Shown: positions 1 to 8,342 of the stretch, piece after piece
Numbering within the stretch: the first letter of the stretch is position 1
Layout of the letters: each line of letters starts with the position of its first letter
Assembly (NCBI GenBank): GCA_027486555.1
Contig: JAIXOX010000129.1
Coordinates: forward strand, 1-50,000
DNA: 50,000 nucleotides
Direction of reading: 5' to 3'
DNA from: Comamonadaceae bacterium
GTDB taxonomy: Bacteria > Pseudomonadota > Gammaproteobacteria > Burkholderiales > Burkholderiaceae_C
Made by a program: the position numbers and the translations under genes
The notes under the pieces: generated by a model
The model's input: the letters and a program-made list of their open reading frames with translations, nothing else
What the model was told of the DNA's origin: nothing
Databases searched by the model: none

Positions 1-32
1 CACTCTTTCCCTACACGACGCTCTTCCGATCT
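1..32 (+). other. Illumina TruSeq adapter remnant
   Basis: The first 32 bases match the Illumina TruSeq universal/read-1 adapter (ending GCTCTTCCGATCT), lacking only its first A. Genomic sequence begins at about base 33, inside a REP-like repeat. This is a library artefact at a contig end where a repeat stopped assembly, not biology. Confidence 0.97.
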
Positions 33-216
33 CCCACAAAGGCAAAGGTTTTTGCAGGAGCGACACCCTCGTCGCGATCACCCTTGCAGACCACCAACCA
101 TCGCCACGAGGGCGGGGCTCCCACAAAGGCAAAGGTTTTTGTAGGAGCGACGCCCTCGTCGCGATCACCCTCACAGACCACACCGCATCGCCCCGAGGGC
201 GGGGCTCCCACAAAGG
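33..216. repeat. REP-like double-hairpin repeats, two units
   Basis: Two tandem copies of a roughly 75-85 bp unit in the reverse orientation relative to the 1051-1400 cluster. Each carries two short palindromes: GCGACG-n4-CGTCGC (GCGACA in the first copy) and a GCCCCG-n4-CGGGGC type hairpin, joined by a conserved spacer with AGACCAC. Short spacers containing AAAGGCAAAGGTTTTTG separate the units. The contig ends within this array. Confidence 0.85.
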
Positions 217-222
217 GTTTTC

Positions 223-1008
223 ATGCGACCGCTTTCTGACTGGCATCCACCGCAGGGCCTCATCGGCGTTTTCACCGACATTGACGACACACTGACCACC
301 GACGGTGCCATCACACCAGACGCCCATCAGGCCCTGGCCGATCTGAAAGCCGCGGGCCTGCTTGTGGTGCCCATCACCGGGCGGCCGGTGGGCTGGAGCG
401 AACCCTTTGTGGACACATGGCCGGTGCATGCCATCGTGGCCGAAAACGGGGCTGTGGGACTGCAACACTCGGCCAGCATGGGCTTGCGCAAGTTGTACCA
501 ACAAGACCCCGACACGCGCAGCAGCAACTGGATGCGCATGCACAACGTGCTGAACCTGATCGAGCGCCAAGTCCCGGGGGCCCAACGATCGCAAGACAGC
601 GCGGGCCGAGAAACCGACATCGCCATCGACCACAGCGAGTTCACGCAGTTGCCTCAAGCGGCCATCGACCAAGTCGTGCGCATGATGCAAGCCGAAGGCA
701 TGACGGCCACCGTGAGCAGCATCCACATCAACGGCTGGTTCGGCCAACACAGCAAACTCACCGGGGCGCGCTGGATCGTGCGCGAGTTGTGGGGGCGCAA
801 TCTGGACGCCGAGATCGACCGCTGGGTGTATGTGGGCGACTCCACCAACGACCAGGTGATGTTTGAGCACTTTGCACACAGCGTGGGCGTGGCCAACATC
901 CGCCGCTTTGAAGGGCGGCTAACGCACCCGCCACGCTACATCACCCCCAGTGAACGGGGCGCGGGGTTTGCGCAAGTGGTCAGGCATTTGCTCCAACCCA
1001 GGGCCTGA
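223..1008 (+). CDS. HAD-superfamily hydrolase (type IIB-like phosphatase)
   Basis: A 261-residue cytoplasmic protein with HAD motifs in order. Motif I is FTDIDDTLTT near residue 17, with the nucleophile Asp and acid/base Asp. A motif II-like PITGRP lies near residue 50. A motif III-like HSKLTGARW with Lys lies near residue 185, and motif IV GDSTNDQVMF near residue 204. Length and cap arrangement fit the HAD-IIB group, which includes mannosyl-3-phosphoglycerate and sucrose-phosphate phosphatases. The sequence does not decide the substrate, which is probably a phosphorylated sugar or glycerate derivative. The ATG at 223 follows the REP array directly, with AAAGGG just upstream as a possible ribosome-binding site. 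It stands alone between two repeat clusters. Confidence 0.85.
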   Translation: MRPLSDWHPPQGLIGVFTDIDDTLTTDGAITPDAHQALADLKAAGLLVVPITGRPVGWSEPFVDTWPVHAIVAENGAVGLQHSASMGLRKLYQQDPDTRSSNWMRMHNVLNLIERQVPGAQRSQDSAGRETDIAIDHSEFTQLPQAAIDQVVRMMQAEGMTATVSSIHINGWFGQHSKLTGARWIVRELWGRNLDAEIDRWVYVGDSTNDQVMFEHFAHSVGVANIRRFEGRLTHPPRYITPSERGAGFAQVVRHLLQPRA

Positions 1009-1050
1009 TCGCCCACGGGGTGGGCGATGCCTTTTTGCCTTTTTCCCTTT

Positions 1051-1400
1051 GTGGGAGCCCCGCCCCCGGGGCGATGGGTGGTGGTCTGCGAGGCTTGATC
1101 GCGACGAGGGCGTCGCTCCTACAGGGGACAATGCCCCGCATTTTGTGGGAGCCCCGCCCTCGGGGCGATGGGTGGTGGTCTGCGGGGCTTGATCGCGACG
1201 AGGGCGTCTCTCTTACAGGGGACAATGCCCTGCATTTTGTGGGAGCCCCGCCCTCGGGGCGATGGGTGGTGGTCTGCGAGGGTTATCGCGACGAGGGCGT
1301 CGCTCCTACAGGGGCAAAGCCGCGCATTTTGTGGGAGACCCGCCCTCGGGGCGATTCGTCGTGGTTTGCACGGGTTATCGCGACGGGGGCGTCGCTCCTA
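1051..1400. repeat. REP-like repeat array, four units
   Basis: Four tandem units at about 1051-1123, 1144-1219, 1239-1312 and 1331-1400. Each begins GTGGGAGCCCCGCCC, continues through GATGGGTGGTGGTCTGC and ends in GCGACG-aggg-CGTCGC followed by CTCCTACAGGGG. The linkers vary slightly (ACAATGCCC..GCATTT). The array fills the gap between the convergent HAD and TolC-like genes and could act as a bidirectional transcription or RNA-decay barrier. No gene is seen in it; the open frames through it are compositional. Confidence 0.85.
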
Positions 1401-1418
1401 CTCATTGCCCTTTTGTGG

Positions 1419-2759
1419 TCAGGGGGTGAAGGCGGTGTGGATGTCTTGCAGGGCGGCCAGGGGGTCGTGTCCGCTCAGGGCGTGCAGGCGCAGGCGTGAC
1501 ATCAGATAGAAGTAGCGGGCCTGGATCAGGTCGCGGGTGGTGGTGGCCAGTTGTTGTTCGACGTTGAGCACATCGAGTTGGGTGCGCACACCGGCCAACA
1601 CCGACTTGCGTGTGGAATCGAGCAGCTGCTCGTTAGAGCGTACGGCTTGCTCCAGAGCTCGGATTTTCAGCACGCCCTCGGTCACACCCCTAAACTCCCT
1701 GTGAATGCGCAGGCCCAAGTCGCGGCGCATGGCCTCCAGCGCCTCTTGCTGGCGCAACTTTTCGGCCACAGCCTGGCGCTCAAGCGAGCTCACATAACCG
1801 CCCTGGTACAGCGGAATCGTCAACTGAAAACCGAGGGTCTTGTTTTCGAAGGTCGAATTCAAACGCGTCACGTTTTCGCTGCCACTGTCCGACCACTGCG
1901 CCACCGCGTCCAAGGTCGGCGCATGGCCGGCTTTGGCTTTTTGGATTTCTTTGTCTGCCGCCTGCAAACGCGCTTGCAAGGACTTGACCTCGGGGCTGTG
2001 GGTCAGCGCTTTGTCCAGCCAGGCGTTCAAGTCGAGGCCCAAGGCGGGCAAGGCTTGCAAGCCTGTGGGCTGCAAAAACTGCAACTGCGCGACGGGCTGG
2101 TTGAGCAAAATTTCCAGCTGACGCCGCGTGAAGTCCTCGTTTTGACGCGCCTCCAACTCTTGCGCCAGCGCCATGTCCAAACGCGCCTTGGCATCGTCCA
2201 TGTCGGTGCGTGTGCCGGTGCCCAGCGCCAGCGCTTTTTCGGCCGCCGCCAGCACGGTGGTGAACTGCTGCTTTTGGCTCAACACCAACTTGAGTTGTTC
2301 ACTGCTCAACAGCGCTTCAAAATAGGCCCCGCCCACGCGCACCGACAGGTTTTGCACTTCACGCTCAAACACCGCTTCGGCCTCACCCACCATGTCGGCG
2401 GCCTGCTGGAGCTGAATGTACTTGGGCATGTTGAACAAGGGCTGGCGCAAAGACAGCGTCTTGTTGAAGCTGAAATAGTCGTCGCGCGAGACCGACTCAT
2501 TGCCCAGCACATTGGTGCTGGTCGTGGTCAACTTGTTGCTGCTGCGCGCCCAATTGGCCGACACCGTAGGCAACAACTGCGCCCGGGCCTGGGGCAGGCG
2601 TTCACGCCCGGCATCGAGCGCGGCACGCGAGGCGCGGATGGTGGCGTCTTGCTCCAGGGCCAGCTTGTAAGCATCGAGCAAACCCATGGCTTGCACCCCA
2701 CAACTGGCCGCGCTCAGGGCCAGCACACACACGGCTTTTTGAAAACGCTTGCTCATCAT
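1419..2759 (-). CDS. TolC-family outer-membrane channel of type I secretion
   Basis: A 446-residue outer-membrane efflux protein. Residues 1-24 form a signal peptide ending near GVQA, followed by LLDAYKLALEQDATIRASRAAL, the usual first TolC helix. Two outer-membrane-efflux repeats follow, rich in long Gln/Ala/Leu helices, and the C-terminal half includes LQLTIPLYQGG-like and LNVEQQL motifs. The partner is the inner-membrane ABC/HlyD complex encoded just upstream: the start codon overlaps the HlyD-like stop by four bases (ATGA). GAAGGAAG lies ahead of the ATG at 2759; a second ATG follows immediately. It is the last gene of the operon and ends at the REP array. The linked cargo suggests S-layer export. 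Confidence 0.9.
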   Translation of the reverse strand: MMSKRFQKAVCVLALSAASCGVQAMGLLDAYKLALEQDATIRASRAALDAGRERLPQARAQLLPTVSANWARSSNKLTTTSTNVLGNESVSRDDYFSFNKTLSLRQPLFNMPKYIQLQQAADMVGEAEAVFEREVQNLSVRVGGAYFEALLSSEQLKLVLSQKQQFTTVLAAAEKALALGTGTRTDMDDAKARLDMALAQELEARQNEDFTRRQLEILLNQPVAQLQFLQPTGLQALPALGLDLNAWLDKALTHSPEVKSLQARLQAADKEIQKAKAGHAPTLDAVAQWSDSGSENVTRLNSTFENKTLGFQLTIPLYQGGYVSSLERQAVAEKLRQQEALEAMRRDLGLRIHREFRGVTEGVLKIRALEQAVRSNEQLLDSTRKSVLAGVRTQLDVLNVEQQLATTTRDLIQARYFYLMSRLRLHALSGHDPLAALQDIHTAFTP

Positions 2760-4132
2760 TCTTCCTTCATCGAACCGGCCAAACGCTTGGTCAAGGGGTT
2801 GAGCAAATAGGTCAACATCGAGCGCTCGCCCGTTTTGATGACGATCTCAGCTGGCATGCCCGCCTGCAACTGGCGTGCGCCCAGGGTCTTTTTGCCTGCT
2901 GGCGTGAGCTGCAAACGGGCCAAAAAGTGCGCCATCTGCGGGTTTTGTGGGTCGATGACCAAGTCACCCGAAATCGACAACACCTTGCCTTCAACCACCA
3001 ACTGGGGCGCATGCGCAAAGGTGTTAAAGCGCACATCGGCCAGCAAACCCACATGGATCTTGTCGATCAAGTGCGGCGCAATGTGCGCCTCCAGCAACAG
3101 GTCTTGCTCTTGCGGTACCACGTCCATCAGCTTTTGGCCCGGCTGCACCACAGCGCCCACCGTTTGCACGGCCAGGCCCATCACATGGCCAGCGGCGGGC
3201 GAGCGGATGTCGATGCGCTCCAGGTCTTGCTTTTGCGCGGCAAACTTTTCGGCATCGGCTTGTACCTCACGCGAGACCTCGGCCAGCTGCGTCTCGACTT
3301 CTTTGCGGTACTCGGACGAGCGGGCCAACAAACGCTGGTTCAGCTCGGCCATGGAGCGGGTGGCGCGCACAGCCGTGCCCGACAAATCGGCCAAAGAGGC
3401 CTGCACGTCGGCCACCTGACGCTCGATCTCCATTTGGCGGTTGCGCGGCGCATAACCATCCTTGACCAGCTCGCGCATGTTCTTCAACTCGTCTTGCAAA
3501 ATGGCCAGCTGCTTTTGGCGCTGCGCCAACACCTCTTGCGAGGCATCGCGCTGGGCCTTCAGCCCCCCAATGGCCTCTTCCATGCCCTGCAAATCGGCCT
3601 GCAAAGCCCGGCGGCGCGACTCGAACAACTGGCGCTGGTTGGTCACCTGCGCCATGATTTGCGGGTCGCCCATGGCCTGCTGCACTTCGGGGCGGAACTC
3701 GATTTTGCCCGCACCCCTTTGCTCGGCTTGCAAGCGGCTTTGCATGGCGCTCAGGCCCACATAACGCTGGCGTATGGCCTCAAAATTGGCCTTGCTCACC
3801 GAGGCATCCAGGCGCATCAGCACTTGATCGGCCTTGACCTCTTCGCCCTCACGCACCAGCACCTCTTGCACAATGCCGCCCGTCAGGTGCTGCACCCCCT
3901 TGCGCTTGGTGTCGATGGCCACCGTGCCCACACTGGGCACACCCTCGTCCAAAGGTGCCAGACCGGCCCACAGCAAAAAGCCGCCAAAGCCCAGCGCCAG
4001 CACCCACAAGCCTTTGCGGACAATGCCCTGCGTATCGGCCGACGCACGCAAAGCGCTCTCATCGCCTGAGCGGACCAACTGCGCATCCTCGACCCGCGAG
4101 CCCAACTGTTTGGATAATTTTTGATTCGACAT
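2756..4132 (-). CDS. HlyD-family type I secretion periplasmic adaptor
   Basis: A 458-residue membrane-fusion protein. It has a short cytoplasmic N-terminus, one transmembrane segment near residues 45-62 (LWVLALGFGGFLLWAGLAPL), and a biotinyl-lipoyl-like half ending GIVQEVLVREGEEVKADQVLMRLD. A long alpha-helical hairpin follows at about residues 120-300, then the second lipoyl half (IDIRSPAAGHVMGLAVQTVGAVVQPGQ) and a C-terminal beta domain (GMPAEIVIKTGERS). This is the full PrtE/HlyD layout. ATG 4132 is preferred over the GTG just before it, with GAGG upstream. It lies 22 bp downstream of the second ABC gene and overlaps the TolC-like gene. It bridges the ABC exporter to the outer-membrane channel. 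Confidence 0.93.
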   Translation of the reverse strand: MSNQKLSKQLGSRVEDAQLVRSGDESALRASADTQGIVRKGLWVLALGFGGFLLWAGLAPLDEGVPSVGTVAIDTKRKGVQHLTGGIVQEVLVREGEEVKADQVLMRLDASVSKANFEAIRQRYVGLSAMQSRLQAEQRGAGKIEFRPEVQQAMGDPQIMAQVTNQRQLFESRRRALQADLQGMEEAIGGLKAQRDASQEVLAQRQKQLAILQDELKNMRELVKDGYAPRNRQMEIERQVADVQASLADLSGTAVRATRSMAELNQRLLARSSEYRKEVETQLAEVSREVQADAEKFAAQKQDLERIDIRSPAAGHVMGLAVQTVGAVVQPGQKLMDVVPQEQDLLLEAHIAPHLIDKIHVGLLADVRFNTFAHAPQLVVEGKVLSISGDLVIDPQNPQMAHFLARLQLTPAGKKTLGARQLQAGMPAEIVIKTGERSMLTYLLNPLTKRLAGSMKEE

Positions 4133-4154
4133 CACCAGACCTCAAGATAAATTG

Positions 4155-5906
4155 TTAAGCCGACACACCGGCTGCAGGCGCGGAGGCGGCAGACAGTGCA
4201 GCGGCCTCGCGTTGTTCTTTCATGGCTTGCAGAACACCGTCGCGTGGCCCACTGGCCACCAACTGACCGTCTTGCAAAATCACCACCCGATCGGCCACCG
4301 ACAACACACCGGGGCGGTGGCTGATCAAGACCACGTTGGCCCCCTGGCTCTTGAGCAACAGCATCGCGTTTTGCAAAGCCTTTTCGCCCTCGTCGTCTAA
4401 GTTGGCGTTGGGCTCGTCCAGCACCACCAGCGAAGGCGCGCCATACAAAGCCCGGGCCAGGCCAATGCGCTGACGCTGCCCGCCCGACAAAAACGCACCG
4501 GCCTGCCCCATGGGCGTGTCGTAGCCCTTGGGAAATCGCAAAATCATTTGGTGCAAACCTGCGGCCTCGGCGGCGGCAATCACGGCACCCGAATCCACCT
4601 CGCCCATGCGGGCAATGTTTTCGGCCACGGTGCCATCAAACAGCTCGATGTCTTGCGGCAAATAACCCACATACGGACCCAAACTTTCGCGGGTCCAGTC
4701 GGTGATGGCGCGGCCATCCAACAGCACCCGGCCCTCGGGCATTTGGCCAATGCCCATCATGGCGCGGGCCAAGGTCGACTTGCCCGAGCCCGATGGCCCC
4801 AACACCACCGTCACGGTGCCCGGCAAAGCCACAAAACTCACCCTGTCGAGCACCGGTTTGGCACGCCCGGGCAAACGCACCGTGACGTTCTCCAGTTTCA
4901 GCTGACCCACAGGCCGGGTTTTGAGCACATCGGTGCGGCCCGGAGCCGACAACCGCAGCAAAGTGCGCAATCGCTCATAGGCCTCTTTGGTCGTTAAAAA
5001 GCTCGGCCAGGTCGACACCAGCAAGTCGATGGGGGCCAAGGCCCGGGTCATCAACACGTTGGCCGCGATCATCGCGCCCGGGCTGATCTCGCCCACCACC
5101 ACCAACCACGCCCCCGCGCCCAGACTGAGCGACTGCTGCGTGTAACGCACAAACTTGCTGACCGCCGTCAAGACACCGGTTTTTTGCTGCGCATCGCCCG
5201 ACAGCATCAAGGCCTGAACCTGCTTGTCGCGCCAGCGGCGGTACAAACCATCGAGCATGCCCATCGACACCAGCACATCCACATTGCGCAGCTTGGAGCT
5301 TAAAAACCCCTGCGTTTGTGCCTGCGCCCCGTTGGCCACCCGCTGCGCCTCTTTGCTCAGGCCGTGGCCAAACCAGGCAATGCATCCCTGCACCACGGCA
5401 AACACCAAAGCCAACACGCCCAGCCACGGGTGCAGCAAAAACAGCACCGCCACATAAATCGGCACCCACGGGCTGTCAAAAAACGCAAACACCCCATTGC
5501 CCGTGAGGAACTGGCGCACAGCCGTCAAATCAGAAAAAGCCTTGGCCGGGGCCGAATCGCTGGGGTTGAGGTAGGCCAAAAACGTGCCCTTGAACACCCG
5601 CTGGCTGAGCAACTGGTCCAGCTTGACGCCCGTGCGCACCAGCAACACCGAGCGCATCCACTCCGAAAACGCCATCACCCCAAACAAGAACAAACAAATC
5701 ACCGACACCACCAACAGCGTCATGTGGTTTTGGCTGACCATGACGCGGTCGTACACCTGCAGCATGTAAATCGTGGGCGTGAGCATCAGCAAGTTCACCA
5801 CCATGCTGAACACCCCCACCACCGCAAACTCGCGGCGCAAGCCCCACAACACGGCCGACAACTCGCCGCGCAACACTTGATTTTTGGGTTTCATAAACAC
5901 ACTCAT
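4155..5906 (-). CDS. Type I secretion ABC transporter, permease-ATPase (PrtD type), copy A
   Basis: A 583-residue half-transporter. The N-terminal ABC transmembrane domain covers about residues 25-310, beginning EFAVVGVFSMVVNLLMLTPTIYMLQVYDRV, a PrtD/RsaD-type signature. The ATPase domain has Walker [10 protein letters not shown], signature LSGGQRQRIGLARAL, Walker B LVVLDEPNANLD with the catalytic Glu, and switch His in ISHRP. There is no peptidase C39-like N-terminus, as expected for RTX/S-layer exporters with uncleaved cargo. The start overlaps the upstream ABC stop (ATGA) and has a strong GGAGAAGGAGC site. It may pair with the adjacent paralogue as a heterodimer; catalytic motifs look intact in both. 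Confidence 0.93.
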   Translation of the reverse strand: MSVFMKPKNQVLRGELSAVLWGLRREFAVVGVFSMVVNLLMLTPTIYMLQVYDRVMVSQNHMTLLVVSVICLFLFGVMAFSEWMRSVLLVRTGVKLDQLLSQRVFKGTFLAYLNPSDSAPAKAFSDLTAVRQFLTGNGVFAFFDSPWVPIYVAVLFLLHPWLGVLALVFAVVQGCIAWFGHGLSKEAQRVANGAQAQTQGFLSSKLRNVDVLVSMGMLDGLYRRWRDKQVQALMLSGDAQQKTGVLTAVSKFVRYTQQSLSLGAGAWLVVVGEISPGAMIAANVLMTRALAPIDLLVSTWPSFLTTKEAYERLRTLLRLSAPGRTDVLKTRPVGQLKLENVTVRLPGRAKPVLDRVSFVALPGTVTVVLGPSGSGKSTLARAMMGIGQMPEGRVLLDGRAITDWTRESLGPYVGYLPQDIELFDGTVAENIARMGEVDSGAVIAAAEAAGLHQMILRFPKGYDTPMGQAGAFLSGGQRQRIGLARALYGAPSLVVLDEPNANLDDEGEKALQNAMLLLKSQGANVVLISHRPGVLSVADRVVILQDGQLVASGPRDGVLQAMKEQREAAALSAASAPAAGVSA

Positions 5907-7654
5907 GCTCCTTCTCCTGCCGGGGCAGACACCGCCGCCACGGGCGCGGCCGCAGGCACTTGCGGTGCCGGTGCACCGCGCAACTTTTGCAACACATCGG
6001 CCGTGGGGCCAAACACCTGCTGCCCGCCATCGCGCAGCACCAGCATGCGGTCAGACACGGCCAGCACACTGGTGCGGTGGGTGATCACCACAAACGAGGT
6101 GCCCTGCGCCTTGAGCGACGCAATCGCCTGGTTCAAAGCCGCATCGCCCGCCTCGTCCAAACTCGAATTGGGCTCGTCCAGCACCACAAACACCGGATCG
6201 CCATACAGCGCCCGCGCCAAGGCCACACGCTGACGTTGCCCGCCCGACAGCAAGCCCCCATCGCGCCCCACCGGGGTGTCGTAACCCTTGGGCAAAGCCT
6301 CAATAAATTCGTGCAAGCCCACCCGCTGCGCCGCCGCCTTCACGCGGGCCATGTCCAGCTCGCCAAAGCGGGCCATGTTTTCGGCCAAGGTGCCCTCGAT
6401 CAACTCCACACCCTGGGGCAAATAACCCAAATGCGGCCCCAACTCGGACTTGTCCCACACATGCATGTCTACGCCATCCAGGCGCACCTTGCCCGCCACG
6501 GGGTGCCAAATGCCCATGAGCAACTTGGCCAGCGATGTTTTGCCCGAAGCCGAAGGCCCCACCACCGCCAACACACAGCCCGGCGGCACATCGAACTTCA
6601 GGCCGCTGAGCAAGGGTGCCGCCTGCCCCGGGGCCGAAGCCACCAAACCCTCGACCGTCAAATGCCCACGCGGCGCAGGCAAAGGCATGTTTTGCGCCCG
6701 CTCGGGCACCTCGGCCAGCAAAGTCTCCAGGCGCTGCCAGGCCCCTTGCGCATTCACAATCGCGCTCCACTGCTGCACGATCTGCGTCAGCGGCGCCAAC
6801 AAACGCCCGCCCAACACCGAGGCAATGATCATCATCGCGGGCCCGCCATTGAGCTCGTTGCGCAACAAAAACCACGCCCCCAAGCCCAACAACACCGAGC
6901 CCATCAACTGCTGCAACAACTTGGACACCGCATTGAGCCCGCCCGCAGCCTCCGAGGCCTTGGCCTGAAACGCCAAAAATGCATCCTGGCGCTTTTGCCA
7001 CAGCAGCTGCACCGACGCCACCATGCCCATCGACTCCATGACCTGCGCATTGCGCAGCGAAGTCTCGGCATAGGTTTGTGCCAACTGCGAACGGCGCTGC
7101 GCCTCCAGCAAAGGCTGACGCGACACCTTTTGCAACAACCAAGCCACCGTGGTCTGCGCCACCGCCCCCAACACCGCCGCCCAACCCAGCCAGGGGTTGA
7201 TGGCAAAAATCAAGAGCATCGACACCAAGCCAATGGGCAACTCAAAAAACGCCGACAAAGCCGGGTTGTAAAAAAACTCGCGCACCGAGCGGAAATCGTT
7301 TTGCGCCCCAATCGCCCCCGCCATTTGTTTACGCTGAAGGCCATCAAACATCGCGTTGTAAATGCGCTGCGACATCTTCAGCTCCAGCTGAATGCCCACG
7401 CCCCACAAAAGGCGCGAACGCATCTTTTCCAGCACCTCCATCACCGCATAAGCCCCCAAAGCCACCACCGTCAGCGAGGCCAGGGTCATCAAATTGCGGC
7501 TGTTGACCACGCGTTCGTACACCTCGAGCATGTACAGCGTGGACGTAAAACCCAGCAAACCGATGACCAAGCTGAGCAACACCGCCGTTCGCCACGCCGG
7601 GGCAAATTGAGCCAGAGCCAACTTGAGCTCTGAAGGAGAAGAATTGGGCTTCAT
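5903..7654 (-). CDS. Type I secretion ABC transporter, permease-ATPase (PrtD type), copy B
   Basis: With the chosen start the protein is 583 residues, the same length as copy A. The transmembrane domain opens TAVLLSLVIGLLGFTSTLYMLEVYERV. The ATPase domain has Walker A GPSASGKTS, signature LSGGQRQRVALARAL, Walker B FVVLDEPNSSLD and the His of ITHRTSVL. The C-terminal tail after the ATPase is Ala/Pro-rich. ATG 7654 is preferred over a start 13 codons upstream because it overlaps the previous stop by one base (TGATG), begins like copy A (MKP) and has AGAGG upstream. Single-ABC systems are the rule in S-layer type I secretion, so two tandem intact copies suggest a heterodimer or separate cargo preferences (inference). 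Confidence 0.92.
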   Translation of the reverse strand: MKPNSSPSELKLALAQFAPAWRTAVLLSLVIGLLGFTSTLYMLEVYERVVNSRNLMTLASLTVVALGAYAVMEVLEKMRSRLLWGVGIQLELKMSQRIYNAMFDGLQRKQMAGAIGAQNDFRSVREFFYNPALSAFFELPIGLVSMLLIFAINPWLGWAAVLGAVAQTTVAWLLQKVSRQPLLEAQRRSQLAQTYAETSLRNAQVMESMGMVASVQLLWQKRQDAFLAFQAKASEAAGGLNAVSKLLQQLMGSVLLGLGAWFLLRNELNGGPAMMIIASVLGGRLLAPLTQIVQQWSAIVNAQGAWQRLETLLAEVPERAQNMPLPAPRGHLTVEGLVASAPGQAAPLLSGLKFDVPPGCVLAVVGPSASGKTSLAKLLMGIWHPVAGKVRLDGVDMHVWDKSELGPHLGYLPQGVELIEGTLAENMARFGELDMARVKAAAQRVGLHEFIEALPKGYDTPVGRDGGLLSGGQRQRVALARALYGDPVFVVLDEPNSSLDEAGDAALNQAIASLKAQGTSFVVITHRTSVLAVSDRMLVLRDGGQQVFGPTADVLQKLRGAPAPQVPAAAPVAAVSAPAGEGA

Positions 7655-8274
7655 CAAGCAACCTCTACAGAAACGTAATCCGGAATCAAACAACTGGCGT
7701 CAGGCACCACAGGCAGCTCGGCCGCCTGATCACCCAACTCCACAGCCGCCTCTGACGCCAACCAGAACGACAACACAAACACCCCGTCGGAACCCCGACT
7801 GAGCACAATCTCACGCAACTTGCCTTGCTCAAACAGCGCCAGCTGCTCGGGCACCAAAGTCAACTCAAACTGCATGCGCCCATCGAGCGTGAACAGCGAC
7901 AACTTGCCCTGCTTCAGGCTCAAGGTGTGGCGGTCAAAGTAAACCGGGCAGGTCTCGGCAAAACGCAGCGCAGGCAAAGGCCGGTCGCCCATTTTTTGCA
8001 CCTGAAACGGGCTGCTCGGACTTTGGTAAATCAAGCGCGCCGTGCGCGACACCGCATAAATCGCGTTGCACACCATCTGCGAGCCCAGCGCCGGAAACTG
8101 ATCGCGCAGCGCCCGGTAATGCAAATGGTGCAAAGCCACCCGGTTCCACACCCGACTGCGCGACACCTCAGGCGCCAGCTGGTTACACGCCTGCGAAAAC
8201 ACCTTCTGCAACGACAACAGCCGCTCAAATTGAGCGGCTGTGGTGTTCAGCGGGATGCGCAGAAAATTATTCAT
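7654..8274 (-). CDS. Protein resembling the N-terminal half of TnpB (IS605 OrfB), no RuvC domain
   Basis: A 206-residue protein. From residue 12 it follows the N-terminal pattern of IS605-type OrfB/TnpB proteins: a helical start (QFERLLSLQKVFSQACNQLA), then LHHLHYRALRDQFPALGSQM and a CNAIYAVSRTAR helix, a beta segment VYFDRHTLSLKQGKLSLF, then LDGRMQFELTL, and finally VLSFWLA. In TnpB the RuvC nuclease and zinc-ribbon halves would come next (about 200 more residues). Here the protein instead ends with 30 residues containing no DxG or Cys-x2-Cys motif. The frame is intact and overlaps the next ABC gene by one base, so it looks like a domesticated domain rather than a dead transposase. Its role is unknown; regulator or nucleic-acid-binding factor is inference. 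The ATG at 8274 lies in an inverted repeat. Confidence 0.75.
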   Translation of the reverse strand: MNNFLRIPLNTTAAQFERLLSLQKVFSQACNQLAPEVSRSRVWNRVALHHLHYRALRDQFPALGSQMVCNAIYAVSRTARLIYQSPSSPFQVQKMGDRPLPALRFAETCPVYFDRHTLSLKQGKLSLFTLDGRMQFELTLVPEQLALFEQGKLREIVLSRGSDGVFVLSFWLASEAAVELGDQAAELPVVPDASCLIPDYVSVEVA

Positions 8275-8304
8275 ATAGGAAGATTATAGATACTCCTATA
8301 TGAA
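8270..8304 (-). promoter_or_regulatory. Perfect 11-bp inverted repeat over promoter and start of the secretion operon
   Basis: TTCATATAGGA at 8270-8280 is repeated in perfect inversion at 8294-8304, separated by 13 bp. Reading the minus strand, the spacer holds TATAAT (8288-8283), a consensus -10, placing the transcript start about two bases before the ATG at 8274. The first operon gene would thus be leaderless or nearly so, with the downstream arm covering its start codon. No good -35 is visible. A dimeric regulator, or an RNA hairpin masking the start if transcription begins further upstream, would both fit. Confidence 0.6.
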
Positions 8305-8342
8305 CTAATTTGAAATTTGATGTGTTTTTTTGTAGTACCTGG

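Noticed and set aside
1051..1400. CRISPR array suspected from evenly spaced repeats
   Set aside because: Units are 70-75 bp double hairpins with nearly identical short linkers, no unique spacers, no cas genes, and the same units recur singly elsewhere.
1030..1509. Frames of 113-159 codons through the REP array
   Set aside because: They encode repeated REP translations (GDGWWSA, RDEGVAPT) that recur wherever the repeats occur, in any orientation.
1551..7633. Long plus-strand frames opposite the secretion operon (for example 1551-2810, 2927-4069, 5960-7633)
   Set aside because: They lie antisense to genes with unmistakable TolC, HlyD and ABC motifs and are His/Arg/Gln-rich, typical of mirror frames in high-GC DNA.
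7654..8274. Remnant of an IS200/IS605 insertion
   Set aside because: No TnpA, no RuvC remains downstream, no IS605 end hairpins recognised, and the frame is intact and overlaps the next operon gene.
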